Part shown: piece after piece, positions 7,906-17,695 of the stretch | How the letters are laid out: each line of letters begins with the position of its first letter | Position numbering within the stretch: the first letter of the stretch is position 1 | NCBI GenBank assembly: GCA_030748495.1 | Contig: JASMLX010000059.1 | Span: forward strand, 1 to 38,234 | Origin: Candidatus Poribacteria bacterium | GTDB taxonomy: Bacteria > Poribacteria > WGA-4E > UBA9662 | DNA length: 38,234 nt | Direction: 5' to 3' | The notes under the pieces: model-generated | What the model was told of the DNA's origin: nothing | Seen by the model: the letters and a program-made list of their open reading frames with translations, nothing else | Databases searched by the model: none | Translations under genes and position numbers: made by a program

Positions 7906-8946
7906 TTACAAAGAGATTGGCTGGTTGGTTTCTGCGCTTCTTAAAAGCCCTTCCATCATTCTTTGAACTACCAAGCCGTGTTTAAGTGGTGCCTCGCAGT
8001 CGATTCCGTCCAAAATACAGGTGATAAAATGGTCCGCAATACGATCCCAAGAGCCCATCTTTTGGGGGGGATCTAAGGTAATATCTTCTTCTTTTTCGTC
8101 GTCGCAGCGATAGGCTGTCAATGGGTGCAGTTTAGCACCGGCTTCTGTACCAAACAGTTCCATCTGAAACTCACCCGGTTGATGAGAGGCCCAAAAACTT
8201 TCGATTTGCAATCCGACTCCGTTTTCAAAGGTGATGAATCCACCGGCATAATCATCAGCTTCAAATTGTTGAAAGATCTCTTCTGGGTATTCACGGTTAA
8301 AGCCGTAGCCGCGCCCATAGGGGCCGAACTTAGCACCGGCAGTCCCGATTACATACAGCGGTTTGGGCGTACCCAGAACCCACCAAACAGCGTCCAAGGC
8401 ATGAACACCCATATCCCGAAAGGCACCACCTCCTTTTTGAATAAAGCCGAGGTTCCAAGCCGGAATACCATTTCGCCGGACACTTCTAGCTCTGGCGTAA
8501 TAGAGTTCACCGAAATAATCGTCTCGGGCTAAATGACCCAAGTGACGACACCCATCATCAAAACGTGTTGAAAGCGACATCATGTTAACAACACCAGCCT
8601 CTTCTGCCGCAGAGACTATATCTTCAGCGGCTTCTTCTGAATCCGCTAAGGGCTTGGTAATCATTACGTGTTTACCATTGCGAACCGCTTCCAGTCCGAT
8701 TGGAACATGCCACTGATTCGGAGTTCCAACAAAAACGGCATCGATATCCGGATCTTGGCACATCTCCTTGTAGTCGGTGTAGAATTTGACAGAATCCGGT
8801 AAGTCCTTGGCAAAACTCTCCATCCGCGACCGGTCGAGATCGCAAAGTGCCATGACCTTACCCCGTGCATTATTGGATAAGGCTAAACCGTTGGGACGAC
8901 CGATTCCCATGCCTACTACTGCCACATTAACTCTTTCTTTTGCCAT
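7906..8946 (-). CDS. Gfo/Idh/MocA family oxidoreductase
   Basis: 346 residues. The N-terminal Rossmann fold starts VAVVGMGIGRPNG, an unusual form of the G-x-G-x-x-G NAD(P) motif. DAVFVGTPNQWH and then the MITKPLADS segment (usual EKPL) carry the conserved Lys. The C-terminal half has the GGGAFRDMGVHALDAVWWVLG block that shapes the substrate site (GxxxDxGxHxxD pattern). Members oxidise or reduce sugars, inositols or related polyols with NAD(P); the substrate cannot be told. The ATG has a clear AGGAG site six bases upstream. It appears monocistronic. Two other paralogues lie at 23489 and 29192, each with a different active-site context. Confidence 0.9.
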   Translation of the reverse strand: MAKERVNVAVVGMGIGRPNGLALSNNARGKVMALCDLDRSRMESFAKDLPDSVKFYTDYKEMCQDPDIDAVFVGTPNQWHVPIGLEAVRNGKHVMITKPLADSEEAAEDIVSAAEEAGVVNMMSLSTRFDDGCRHLGHLARDDYFGELYYARARSVRRNGIPAWNLGFIQKGGGAFRDMGVHALDAVWWVLGTPKPLYVIGTAGAKFGPYGRGYGFNREYPEEIFQQFEADDYAGGFITFENGVGLQIESFWASHQPGEFQMELFGTEAGAKLHPLTAYRCDDEKEEDITLDPPQKMGSWDRIADHFITCILDGIDCEAPLKHGLVVQRMMEGLLRSAETNQPISL

Positions 8947-9093
8947 CTTGTACTCCTATTGTAGTAATCAGTTATTCATTCCCAAGACACTGGATACATC
9001 TACCAGCTGAACTTAACAGATTGCCTAACACTTCCATTATTCATGTACTCCAAAGTTTCTCTCCACGAAATTTAGTGACAATCCAACACTCAA

Positions 9094-9148
9094 TAGTGAG
9101 TCGTAATAAAGTATAAAGGGCAAAGAGATTAGCGGCCACTGATCACTA
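9094..9148. repeat. intergenic hairpin repeat, copy D (weak)
   Basis: TAGTGA at 9094-9099 pairs with TCACTA at 9143-9148. The right arm CGGCCACTGATCACTAA resembles TGGCCACTGACTACTAA of copy A. It sits between the end of the restriction-modification gene and the oxidoreductase start. Assignment to the family rests mainly on the GGCCACTGA core. Confidence 0.3.
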
Positions 9149-9234
9149 ACTTCTAATTTTGTTTAGTGGATGGTGAAGCAATCTCTCCTTAACTTTTAAC
9201 TGTTGGGCGAAGTATGGAAAGGTTATTTCTAACT

Positions 9235-12200
9235 TCAAATCGAGGTCGTATCTGACGTCTGAATCAGATCTACTTCGTAAGAGGTTAGATTATAAAATAG
9301 ATAGATAATCTGGTCAATCAGATCTTGGTTGATTTTGCTTTGTTCGGTCCACTCAGAGAGTTGGCTCAGACTTGCATCTAACTCTCGTTCCAATCGCTCT
9401 TGAAAACTACGAGCCGAGGGATTAATCTGAAGGGGATTCTGCTTTAAGATTTGAAGTAACCTATTTGAAGCGGATTCCCCTTCCGGGGGCAAATAATAGT
9501 GCTGAATTTTTGTTTTGTGACGAAGATCGTTGATTTTACACCCAATTTCTCGCTCTAACCAAGTGATGAATCCCGATACTTCTTGTTCAATTGCTTGTCC
9601 TAGCTTCAATGTTTTTTCTGATAAAAATGCCAGGAGGCTAGGAAAAACCTCCAGCCGTTTTTCTGTTCGGCACTGTTGAGCGAATTGGAGAAGATCTCTC
9701 TGTTGCCCAGCAGTATCAGAATAAAATTGAGCGATAGTGTTTAAGATTTCAGCTTCAGACTCAGTCGGAGATGAATGGGAAAGCTTGCTCCTTAGCGATG
9801 GTCGATAGATTGGTAATCCCTCTAGTACACGCTTTGTCACCCGTAGAGGCCCACTCTGGTTCGGAACACAATTATAATGAAGGCAGGTCCGGGTCAAGCG
9901 AGAGTTTAACAGTGCCAGCAAGTAGTAGTCTAGTTTGGGAATAAAGTAGACCGTATTTGAAAGATAGTAGCCTTGTGACTCCAGCGTAAACTTTACCCCT
10001 GAATCAGAACAGATGATTTTAGGTTCATCGAACAGTGATAAGTACCCACATGAACGTAGGGACCACCAGTTTTTTCCCCGTTCTTTTCGTTGGCTGAGTC
10101 GGTTCTGAAATGGCTTTAACCAGGCCTGAATAGCGGGATAGCGATTGATTGGGTCTCCCGAAGGAAGGCTGATAAGATATTGCTGACGAAAGCGGATTTG
10201 GTAGGGTCGAATGTCACTGCCTGTCACAATCGGTTGTAAGACTTTTTCTGATGTAGGATCTCTGTTAATCAACTGATTTCGTATCTGCTGATTGACGATC
10301 AGCGCCTGATTTAAGCCGGTTAAAACTCCTCGCCGAATAGGGATTCGCCGACAATAGTCTTTCAAGCTTAGGCTACTACAACCTATTTTTTCTAATAATC
10401 GCCCGAGGTCAGGATCAACCAACTGCCAGCCACTTGGACTCGACTCGAGCTGTGCTTGATCCAACTGGACGCTGACCTGATTGACTGCTTCCTCAAGTTT
10501 ATCAACTGTGGTTAATGCTTCGGAGCCTTGCCCCTCGACCTTGGCAAACTGGAAAAGGTGCTTCTTTGACAATGGGAGTAAGGGTTTTTGGGCAAATAGT
10601 AAAATCGGCATAAGTGTCTCAAAATAAGGTAGATCTGCTAAATCGATTATTTTGAGTAGCCGACTCTGATGCTGTAAAAATCGCCGGAGCCCTCGGGCTT
10701 GAGCCGACTGAAGAAACTTATTTGGAATCATCAAACCCAATCGACCATCCGGTCGCAGAAGTTGATGAGACCGTTCGACAAAGTAGACGTAGGCTGCAAC
10801 TCCACCATTATAGCTATGATAGGTGGCCAAAAAAGTCTTTAAGTCCGCTGTTAATTCTTGATGCCGCAACGGTGGAGAACCAACAATAGCCGCGAAACCG
10901 GCGTCTGGTCGACGATAGCCATACTTATCTCGAAACACTTCCGGGAACTCAATCTCCCAATGGAAAAATCGTTGTCTTGTAGCGATATGTTGAGCCTCTG
11001 GATCAATATATGTGGCCGCTGTTCCCGAAGTTAAACTTCGCAGAGCTGCGTGGTACTCAGCATGTTTAATTGAATGTTGGAAATACCGGCTCAACCATAG
11101 ATTCGCCATCTCTTTATAGGGGTGTAACATGATTTGTGCCAAATCCAGCTTTTCTTCTTTGGCGTTAATCTGCACTGCATGACGACTTTCCATCTCCTCG
11201 ATTTGTAGATAATGTCCCACTGCTTCGGCTGCTGTGGCGGTAAACGGAAATTCCATTTCAAATTCTGGTGTGCTTACTTGTTGCTTGGCTTGACGGCGTT
11301 TGCCGATTGATGGCAAATTTGAAAGATTGGCGATTTCAGCTCCGACCAGAGCGTTTCCGGACCGAATGTGGTGATCGAGGAAGGAGAGTGGTTCTCCCTT
11401 GCTAACAGTATGTAACCACAGCGTCAATTTGGTTAGTTCGATGGCCATCGGATTTGAGTCCACGCCATAAACACAGGACTCAACAATCCGTCTTCGCCAA
11501 TAGGCGATTTCAGTATTTCCGCCGCCGACTATTCCCGTTGCACCCTGCGTCTGATTAGACGCTTGCTCGGCATCCACATTTCCCGTGATCTCAGAGTTGA
11601 CAGATCGGTTCGACTCGAAGAGTGTACTCATTCGATCCGATTCATCTATGAACGAAGAGTGAGTGACAATTTTCTCAGCCAAAAAATCTACCACTTCGAC
11701 CAAAAAGTGGCCACTGCCGACAGCAGGGTCCAACACTTTGAGTTGTAGAATTTGGGAAACGCTTTTCCCTTCACAAAGAGGTTCTAGCGTATTCCGTACC
11801 ACGTAGCGGACAATCTGGTCCGGGATTCGTCGGGACTCAGGTTTGCTCTTCGACTTTTTCCCTGTAGCCAGTTGAAGATTTCCTTCTCGGTAGGTGGGTG
11901 TTTGATCAATCAGTTGTTCATAAATCGTCCACAGGTGCCGTAAATCTAAATCACGGTAGGCGATTCGCTCCTCATTTTTAGTATAGGTGACAAAATCGAG
12001 GGCTTTGGCTAAAGCGGCGTTGCCAATCCAGTTTCGTTCTAAAAATGGGTAACGAGGACTAAACAAGCCCCCATTGTATTGTGGGATCAGTTCTTTCCAG
12101 CCTTGATTGATCAGGTCAAATAACCCACACAACCGAGCCCAGTAGTCTGTCAAGGTAGGGATAATATATCGTCCCTCCTTTAGACGGTGATGGGTATCCG

Positions 12201-13152
12201 CAGCTAAAGAGGCCAGACTATGGTCAGTAGCATAGTTTGGATCTTCAGTTGGTAGCAGGTCTCGGCTTTCAGCGTATAGAACGAACAAAATCCGATACAA
12301 CAAAATTAAAGCATTGTCGTAGATCTGCTGTATCGTCGCTTCAGTCGGTGGCTCGGATGGAGAGGACTGCAAGTTATTGCGTGGATGTTCCAGGAAGCCT
12401 CGCATCAAATGTTTGAGAGCATATCGAACCCGATGTTCTAAGTCGTCCGAAACGTCCACCGCATATTGCTGACTTCCTTCAAGGACCCGATCCAAAAAAC
12501 ATTTCCGATCTACATCTGGAATAAAGGCTGGTGCCCGAAAGAATTTGTAGAAGCAGCGAAATTCTTCTAAATTCCGAGATTTTAGAAGTTGCCCCAAATC
12601 GATTTGGAAAAATTGGTCTAGTCGGTAGCTAGTCGAACGATGATAGAGACGCCACTGCCGGCCGTTGGTGAGAATTCCCCAATCGGCGTTAGCTTCTCTC
12701 AGGTAGAAGTCGATTTGATAGCTAGGGTTAGTATTGGTAAAAGGATCGCTATCGACTCTTTGCTTTCGATCCAAGTCTCTAGACCAGGCTTTGGCATCTC
12801 CAATAGCTATAGTATTTCGGAAGAAGGTCGGTGTGTTTATTTCGGTCTGTGCTTGAAGCCGTACTTCCTGGTTGGCAAAAAAGGCATAATCGGGCCGCTT
12901 AATTCCTTGTGAGGTGTGAAGGGTCGGCTGAACTACAAATTCGTGTCCCAATAGCTTTAGGACCGGTTGAATAAACTGCCGTTCTGTTTGTCCTTCGATA
13001 AAATTATAGACCGTATCCTGAATCGATTGATAGAGGGATTCGATATTCCCTAAAGTGCTTTCTAGGTCTGGTAGGTGTTCGTCGGAACTGCGGATGTAAT
13101 TTTGAAGGTAGTAGTCAGAAAAAAGAGATTGATTATGAACAGCGGTTGACAA
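9235..13152 (-). CDS. Eco57I-type (type IIG) restriction-modification protein with N-terminal nuclease
   Basis: 1305 residues in one frame. An N-terminal PD-(D/E)xK-like nuclease is suggested by RPDYAFF (about residue 86) and IGDAKAW (about 116), with GILTNGRQWRLYHR after it. An N6-adenine methylase follows: motif I is LDPAVGSGHFLVEV (about 474), then YGVDSNPMAIELTKLTLWLH. Motif IV reads IVGSPPLRHQE (about 758) where the family has GNPPY, so both the Asn and the aromatic residue differ. The C-terminal third resembles the TaqI/Eco57I target-recognition domain. No separate specificity or helicase gene is beside it. The frame opens with TTG (GAGGAG 13 bases upstream), so the start is uncertain. 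It should cut foreign DNA and modify host DNA if active. Confidence 0.82.
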   Translation of the reverse strand: MSTAVHNQSLFSDYYLQNYIRSSDEHLPDLESTLGNIESLYQSIQDTVYNFIEGQTERQFIQPVLKLLGHEFVVQPTLHTSQGIKRPDYAFFANQEVRLQAQTEINTPTFFRNTIAIGDAKAWSRDLDRKQRVDSDPFTNTNPSYQIDFYLREANADWGILTNGRQWRLYHRSTSYRLDQFFQIDLGQLLKSRNLEEFRCFYKFFRAPAFIPDVDRKCFLDRVLEGSQQYAVDVSDDLEHRVRYALKHLMRGFLEHPRNNLQSSPSEPPTEATIQQIYDNALILLYRILFVLYAESRDLLPTEDPNYATDHSLASLAADTHHRLKEGRYIIPTLTDYWARLCGLFDLINQGWKELIPQYNGGLFSPRYPFLERNWIGNAALAKALDFVTYTKNEERIAYRDLDLRHLWTIYEQLIDQTPTYREGNLQLATGKKSKSKPESRRIPDQIVRYVVRNTLEPLCEGKSVSQILQLKVLDPAVGSGHFLVEVVDFLAEKIVTHSSFIDESDRMSTLFESNRSVNSEITGNVDAEQASNQTQGATGIVGGGNTEIAYWRRRIVESCVYGVDSNPMAIELTKLTLWLHTVSKGEPLSFLDHHIRSGNALVGAEIANLSNLPSIGKRRQAKQQVSTPEFEMEFPFTATAAEAVGHYLQIEEMESRHAVQINAKEEKLDLAQIMLHPYKEMANLWLSRYFQHSIKHAEYHAALRSLTSGTAATYIDPEAQHIATRQRFFHWEIEFPEVFRDKYGYRRPDAGFAAIVGSPPLRHQELTADLKTFLATYHSYNGGVAAYVYFVERSHQLLRPDGRLGLMIPNKFLQSAQARGLRRFLQHQSRLLKIIDLADLPYFETLMPILLFAQKPLLPLSKKHLFQFAKVEGQGSEALTTVDKLEEAVNQVSVQLDQAQLESSPSGWQLVDPDLGRLLEKIGCSSLSLKDYCRRIPIRRGVLTGLNQALIVNQQIRNQLINRDPTSEKVLQPIVTGSDIRPYQIRFRQQYLISLPSGDPINRYPAIQAWLKPFQNRLSQRKERGKNWWSLRSCGYLSLFDEPKIICSDSGVKFTLESQGYYLSNTVYFIPKLDYYLLALLNSRLTRTCLHYNCVPNQSGPLRVTKRVLEGLPIYRPSLRSKLSHSSPTESEAEILNTIAQFYSDTAGQQRDLLQFAQQCRTEKRLEVFPSLLAFLSEKTLKLGQAIEQEVSGFITWLEREIGCKINDLRHKTKIQHYYLPPEGESASNRLLQILKQNPLQINPSARSFQERLERELDASLSQLSEWTEQSKINQDLIDQIIYLFYNLTSYEVDLIQTSDTTSI

Positions 13153-13227
13153 ATTACGATTAGTACTCCTCAGATCAAGGCTACTTCGCTACCGGGTTGA
13201 GGACATGCTAGGAATAGCAAGTAGTGT

Positions 13228-13276
13228 AACCAGTAATTAGTGGCCAGTCTTTCGTTGCCATTAACTGACTACTGAA
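13228..13276. repeat. intergenic hairpin repeat, copy C
   Basis: CAGTAATTAGT at 13231-13241 pairs with ACTGACTACTG in the right arm (13264-13274), allowing one mismatch and one G-U pair. The inner TGGCCAGT matches the inner ACTGGCCA of copy A read on the opposite strand. It lies between the restriction-modification gene start and the end of the giant secreted protein gene. Confidence 0.45.
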
Positions 13277-13318
13277 TTGTTGGCCGCCAAATAATAAATT
13301 CGCAACCCTCAAGTCTCA

Positions 13319-16300
13319 TCATTTGACAATGATCATCTTGCGTGGATTGGATAATGGACTTAATTTACTACCCAGTAGGCCGTCCGACTGTAATTGATAA
13401 AAATAGATTCCGCTAGAAACTCGTCTGCCATTCTGATCCTGTCCATCCCAGTAGGCTGCCCGGTCTGGTGTCAGATAGGAGCCGGCAGGCAATTCCCTCA
13501 AACTCAGGGATCGTACCAAATCCCCGTCGGCACTGTAAATGGCAATCTGTATCGATTGTGATTCCGTCAACTCAAACGGAATCCAGGTTTCAGGATTGAA
13601 CGGATTGGGATAATTCTGTAGTAATTGTGTTTGTTGTGGAACTACCGTATTCAGCCCGGTAATTAAGCCGTTCAGGATAGCTCGTGTTTTAGAAACACCA
13701 TCGATCTGTAAGGTTAAACTCGACAATTGTCTTTGCATCTCGAGTAGTCGCTGACGCATTGTTCCATTAGGTTCAATCAGGCCAGTCGTGAATAGCTCAT
13801 CAATCTGTTGATTCAAAGATAGATGGCTCGGTGCGGCTAATAATGAGTTATTGCCACCGGCTTCTTCACCGAAATGAGAGCCGATTAAGACGATATCGAA
13901 GATGTTAACCACTTGATCCTGATTGACATCTCCTAACATGTTTTCGCCGCTCTGGCTAAACTGATTGGCAGCAATCACTAGATCAAAGATGTTGATTTTA
14001 CCATCTTTATTAACGTCCCAAGATGGTAGCGTAAAACCGATATGAACAGTCGCATCGACCAAGTTGACGGCAATTGGTTCTGCATCGGCATCAGAGAAGT
14101 TGGTTTCCTGAAAGGAGATAGTCGTTTTGCCACTTTTCTTAGCTTGAAACTGAACCTTGCCCAATGTTCCCGCACCACTCATTCCGCTGGTACCCAACCG
14201 AGTAACACCCAACGAAATGCGACCCGCTTGATTAGCATGATCGCCGGTTAACGGTTTAGTCGGAACAAATGTATCGGCATCAAGTCGCTTTAAAAACTCC
14301 CCTTCGGAGACGCTCAAGACAGATAAATTGCCGGGATTATATTTTAAGGTGACTTCGAAGCCGAGTAGCCCACCGATGTTCTGTACCTGTATCAGCAAAT
14401 CAAATACACTCCCTTGCTCAATTTGAGCATCACAAGCAACATCAGCACACAGGTTGAGTAAAACTGTCGGTTTTTGGGGATCGACTCGTAAACGTCGGCC
14501 AATTTCAATCGGTGGTAAATCGGTGTAGGTGCCACCATCCTGATCAATGGCGTGAACAAAAATCAAATATCGACCCGCCTCTCGAAACTTAGCGTACATT
14601 TTTGAGTAAGCTCGCTCCGATTGATTAGGAATCAGTTCTATGCGATCAAAGTTGAGTTGATCCCAACTCTCCAACGACTTCTGGGCCTCGAAGGAGGGTG
14701 GAACAATCGTTGCCCAAACCTGCTCAATCTCGACCTTGGAAGAAGCCGTTAACGAATCGGCATCTGCTGTAACACGAATTTGGATCGATTGCTGATCAGC
14801 GGAAAGTGTCTTCGATTCAGTAGCCCAACGTAACGGATTTTCTTTTATCATCTGGAGTTCTGTATCCGTTGGGATTAAGAGTTGGCTAACCTGTTCTAAA
14901 TCTTTGGCTTCATTGGGAATCCCGTTTCCGTTGGTATCAATTTGAGGCAACTGGTGTTGATGAATCCGACTAACTCGCATTAGCCGCTGGGCGTGAATGA
15001 ATGCTTCGGCCACCGGCCTATTCTTCTGAATTTGGCCAAAGAATGCGGTTGAGAAAGAGGCCTGATTAGGCCGGATACGGGTCTGTCGATCTGCATGTGT
15101 ACTAGTAACGACAACCCGATTCAGGGTTGACAAAGCCGGTTTTCCTTCGCTCCATTGGGTAATAAAATTACCACTATGACTGGCTTCGACAAAGATAAAG
15201 GTCGGGGTTTCCGCAGCAACGACCGACAACCAACCGGCCAGTAGATCTGGTGTCAACGGTGTCTGGTCGGCTAATAAAAAGGGGCGATCCAGATTGGGAG
15301 AAATCAGATAGATAAACAGTGGTGATTGAGCACCTACTTTTGGTGCTGCCCATTCGGTAATCGACTCCTGTAGGCGTTTGGCGGTAGCTTGATCCGTAGT
15401 GGAATTTGGAGTCAACAACCGGATGTCGTTTTCCGGGTCAAGTCGACGCTTCGCAAAGGTGTCCAATACCGATTCTGCAATCTGCTCAAAAACAGGTGGT
15501 ACGGTGCTATCCCCTCCGACGACAATGACGGCTTTACCACGGTCCAGCGTGGTAATGAAGACGGTCGATTGACTAGCTGGGAGGTAGGCATCGCTACCGG
15601 CATAACTGGCTTCGATCAACCAGCCTCCCGGTAAATCAAAGGTCAGCTCGACAGAGAATCGACCTGTTTGATCAGTAGTAACGGTCTTTTCCTGTAGGGC
15701 CGAGCCGTCTGGTGGCGTGAGCACAACCACAATTGGTAGGTTTGCGATACTGGGTTTGATTTCCCCTTGAATGGATCGGGTTGCCCCTAAACGGGCTGTA
15801 TTTTCTCCTATGAACTCCAAGATAGTGGGAACACCTTTGAGATTAACCGAAATCCGTTGGGTTTTATTAACCAGATCACCCAGCTTAAACGTAACTACGG
15901 CTTCTGCTACTTTGTCCGTCTCTTTGACGGAATAGGTGGCACTGTAGACGCCCAGATTAGTTTCACTTAGTGGCAAGTCGTTAAAGAGACCTGCCACTGA
16001 TACGCGGGCCTGACCGCCGGTGGTCCCCACCAGATGAAAAATCAGTTGTTCTCCCGTCATCACAGCTTTGGGTAAGGCTGACACTTCGTCGATCAACTGG
16101 CTGTTGGGATCAGGTTGGCTAAGAACGATTGAGGTGCTGGCCTTAATCGTATTGTCAATCAAAACACTGATTACCGCTGTGCCGGGCTTTCTATCGGCGA
16201 TATAGCTAGCCAGCCACACTTTATTTTGATTATCTAATTCCGGTTCCCCTAGCTTTCCCTGGCCGGTAACCACTAATTGAGGGACACGGTCGGTGATTCG

Positions 16301-17695
16301 GTTGCCGTTTGGGTCGGCGGTAGCAACGGTGATAGTAGCTGTGGAGTGGCCATCGGCCGGCAGTGTTAACGGCACAATTTCGATTGTTGTCTGGTCCAAA
16401 AAGGTGGCTAGAAAGTCGATCTCGGTAGTGGCCACCAGTGGCAAATCGTCAGCTTTGGCGGTAATAATCTTGCGTTCCGCTTTAGTTGAGGAAACATTAG
16501 CGATTGCTTTTCCCTGAACATTGGTCGGCACGATCGATTGTTCGAGTATGTTCTCTGACCCGCTAACAGTGATAGTAACTTCAGTTCCTTCAACCGGGTT
16601 TCCGTACTGATCCAGCACAGTTACAGTAACTATACTCTTGGCCTTTCCATCGGCTAAGGTCGGTGTATCAGCAGTAATGGCTGATCGAGTTTGATGCGCC
16701 AAGCCGTGAACGAAGGTCACGACCGGACGAAGACTTAGTTCAATACCGCTGCTTGGTTCTATAATTGTCAGAGTTTTTTTCTCCGCTTTGGTACTGGTCA
16801 GGTAGGCGATGATTTTACCTTCCCCATCGGAAAGTGCCGGCACCGACGTTTGCTCGTCACTTCCGCTGCTGATAACGCCAATCTTTTTTCCAACGACCGG
16901 GTTGTTATTAGCATCGATCAATTTAGCCGCGATTTCGACTTTCTCTTTTCCATCGGCCACAACAACACCTGCCGCAGCTGTAATTGTAGATAGGTCCGGA
17001 TCTGGGGCATCGGCTACGAATGCGATTTCCACCGGCTTTAGTTCGACTTCTCCTAACTTAACGGTAAGGGTTTTCTTTTCAGCTTTGGTGGTACTGACCT
17101 CAATCCGGGATTGGCCATGGATATTAGTGGGTTGTATCGGCAAAATTGTGTTATCGGAGCCAGTTGCCGTGACTAGAAACTTTTGCCCAACAATTGGTTT
17201 GTTCTGTGTATCTTTGAGTTCGACACGGATAATGGCCGCATCTTTCCCATTGGCTACTGGCGATTTAGCCGGTGGTGTAAGGATCGAATTACTGCGAGAG
17301 AGCACTGTCTCAGAGAGCAGGATTTGCAGATCAATAGTGGCACGATGTAAAGCGATCTCGGCTTGAGTTACCTTGTGTCGTACGCTAACAACGGATTGAT
17401 CATCACCATCAAGAATGCTTACCTTAATCACGTCACCAACAACTGTTGGTGACGTAAATAGATGAAAATATTGGCCCTCACTCTTTTCACCGAGAGTAGT
17501 CTCAAGTCTCAGTTGGCGAGACGTATTCCTGACAATGACTTTCAGCCCTGTTGCAGCCAAACTGCCATCAGGTTGCTTGGCCGTTCCGGTGACGGCGAAA
17601 AATGGTGTGCTTTGTGAAAAAGCGGCTAAAGTGCCAAGCAAAAAAACAAAAAGTAGAATCAAAAAACGGGCTGGATATTTTGAAACCGGGAACAT
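13319..17695 (-). CDS. giant secreted protein: invasin-like Ig repeats, degenerate C13/caspase-like domain, cohesin, dockerin, sorting domain
   Basis: 1458 residues with a signal peptide (about 1-28, FLILLFVFLLGTLAAFS). About four invasin/Big-1-like Ig repeats follow (about 130-540), each with an ADGK..I.V...D..GNPV start and a TKAE(K/R)K end. A gingipain/C13-caspase-like domain starts at GKAVIVVGGDS (about 720). Its usual catalytic His loop (GHG) reads SPN near 800, and the Cys motif DACHSG reads EASHSG near 838, so it is probably inactive. A cohesin domain (about 1073-1220), two dockerin-type loops (DVNKDGKINIFDL and DVNQDQVVNIFDI, about 1223-1285) and a C-terminal T9SS/FlgD-like sorting domain (YPNPFNPETWIP, about 1360-1458) complete it. 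It is likely surface-anchored or released. GGAGAT precedes the ATG. Confidence 0.85.
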   Translation of the reverse strand: MFPVSKYPARFLILLFVFLLGTLAAFSQSTPFFAVTGTAKQPDGSLAATGLKVIVRNTSRQLRLETTLGEKSEGQYFHLFTSPTVVGDVIKVSILDGDDQSVVSVRHKVTQAEIALHRATIDLQILLSETVLSRSNSILTPPAKSPVANGKDAAIIRVELKDTQNKPIVGQKFLVTATGSDNTILPIQPTNIHGQSRIEVSTTKAEKKTLTVKLGEVELKPVEIAFVADAPDPDLSTITAAAGVVVADGKEKVEIAAKLIDANNNPVVGKKIGVISSGSDEQTSVPALSDGEGKIIAYLTSTKAEKKTLTIIEPSSGIELSLRPVVTFVHGLAHQTRSAITADTPTLADGKAKSIVTVTVLDQYGNPVEGTEVTITVSGSENILEQSIVPTNVQGKAIANVSSTKAERKIITAKADDLPLVATTEIDFLATFLDQTTIEIVPLTLPADGHSTATITVATADPNGNRITDRVPQLVVTGQGKLGEPELDNQNKVWLASYIADRKPGTAVISVLIDNTIKASTSIVLSQPDPNSQLIDEVSALPKAVMTGEQLIFHLVGTTGGQARVSVAGLFNDLPLSETNLGVYSATYSVKETDKVAEAVVTFKLGDLVNKTQRISVNLKGVPTILEFIGENTARLGATRSIQGEIKPSIANLPIVVVLTPPDGSALQEKTVTTDQTGRFSVELTFDLPGGWLIEASYAGSDAYLPASQSTVFITTLDRGKAVIVVGGDSTVPPVFEQIAESVLDTFAKRRLDPENDIRLLTPNSTTDQATAKRLQESITEWAAPKVGAQSPLFIYLISPNLDRPFLLADQTPLTPDLLAGWLSVVAAETPTFIFVEASHSGNFITQWSEGKPALSTLNRVVVTSTHADRQTRIRPNQASFSTAFFGQIQKNRPVAEAFIHAQRLMRVSRIHQHQLPQIDTNGNGIPNEAKDLEQVSQLLIPTDTELQMIKENPLRWATESKTLSADQQSIQIRVTADADSLTASSKVEIEQVWATIVPPSFEAQKSLESWDQLNFDRIELIPNQSERAYSKMYAKFREAGRYLIFVHAIDQDGGTYTDLPPIEIGRRLRVDPQKPTVLLNLCADVACDAQIEQGSVFDLLIQVQNIGGLLGFEVTLKYNPGNLSVLSVSEGEFLKRLDADTFVPTKPLTGDHANQAGRISLGVTRLGTSGMSGAGTLGKVQFQAKKSGKTTISFQETNFSDADAEPIAVNLVDATVHIGFTLPSWDVNKDGKINIFDLVIAANQFSQSGENMLGDVNQDQVVNIFDIVLIGSHFGEEAGGNNSLLAAPSHLSLNQQIDELFTTGLIEPNGTMRQRLLEMQRQLSSLTLQIDGVSKTRAILNGLITGLNTVVPQQTQLLQNYPNPFNPETWIPFELTESQSIQIAIYSADGDLVRSLSLRELPAGSYLTPDRAAYWDGQDQNGRRVSSGIYFYQLQSDGLLGSKLSPLSNPRKMIIVK

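Noticed and set aside
16809..17366. A 185-codon plus-strand frame, Ser/Ala/Val-rich
   Set aside because: It is antisense to the Ig-repeat region of the giant secreted protein, has no ribosome site, and its composition is what the opposite strand of those repeats gives.
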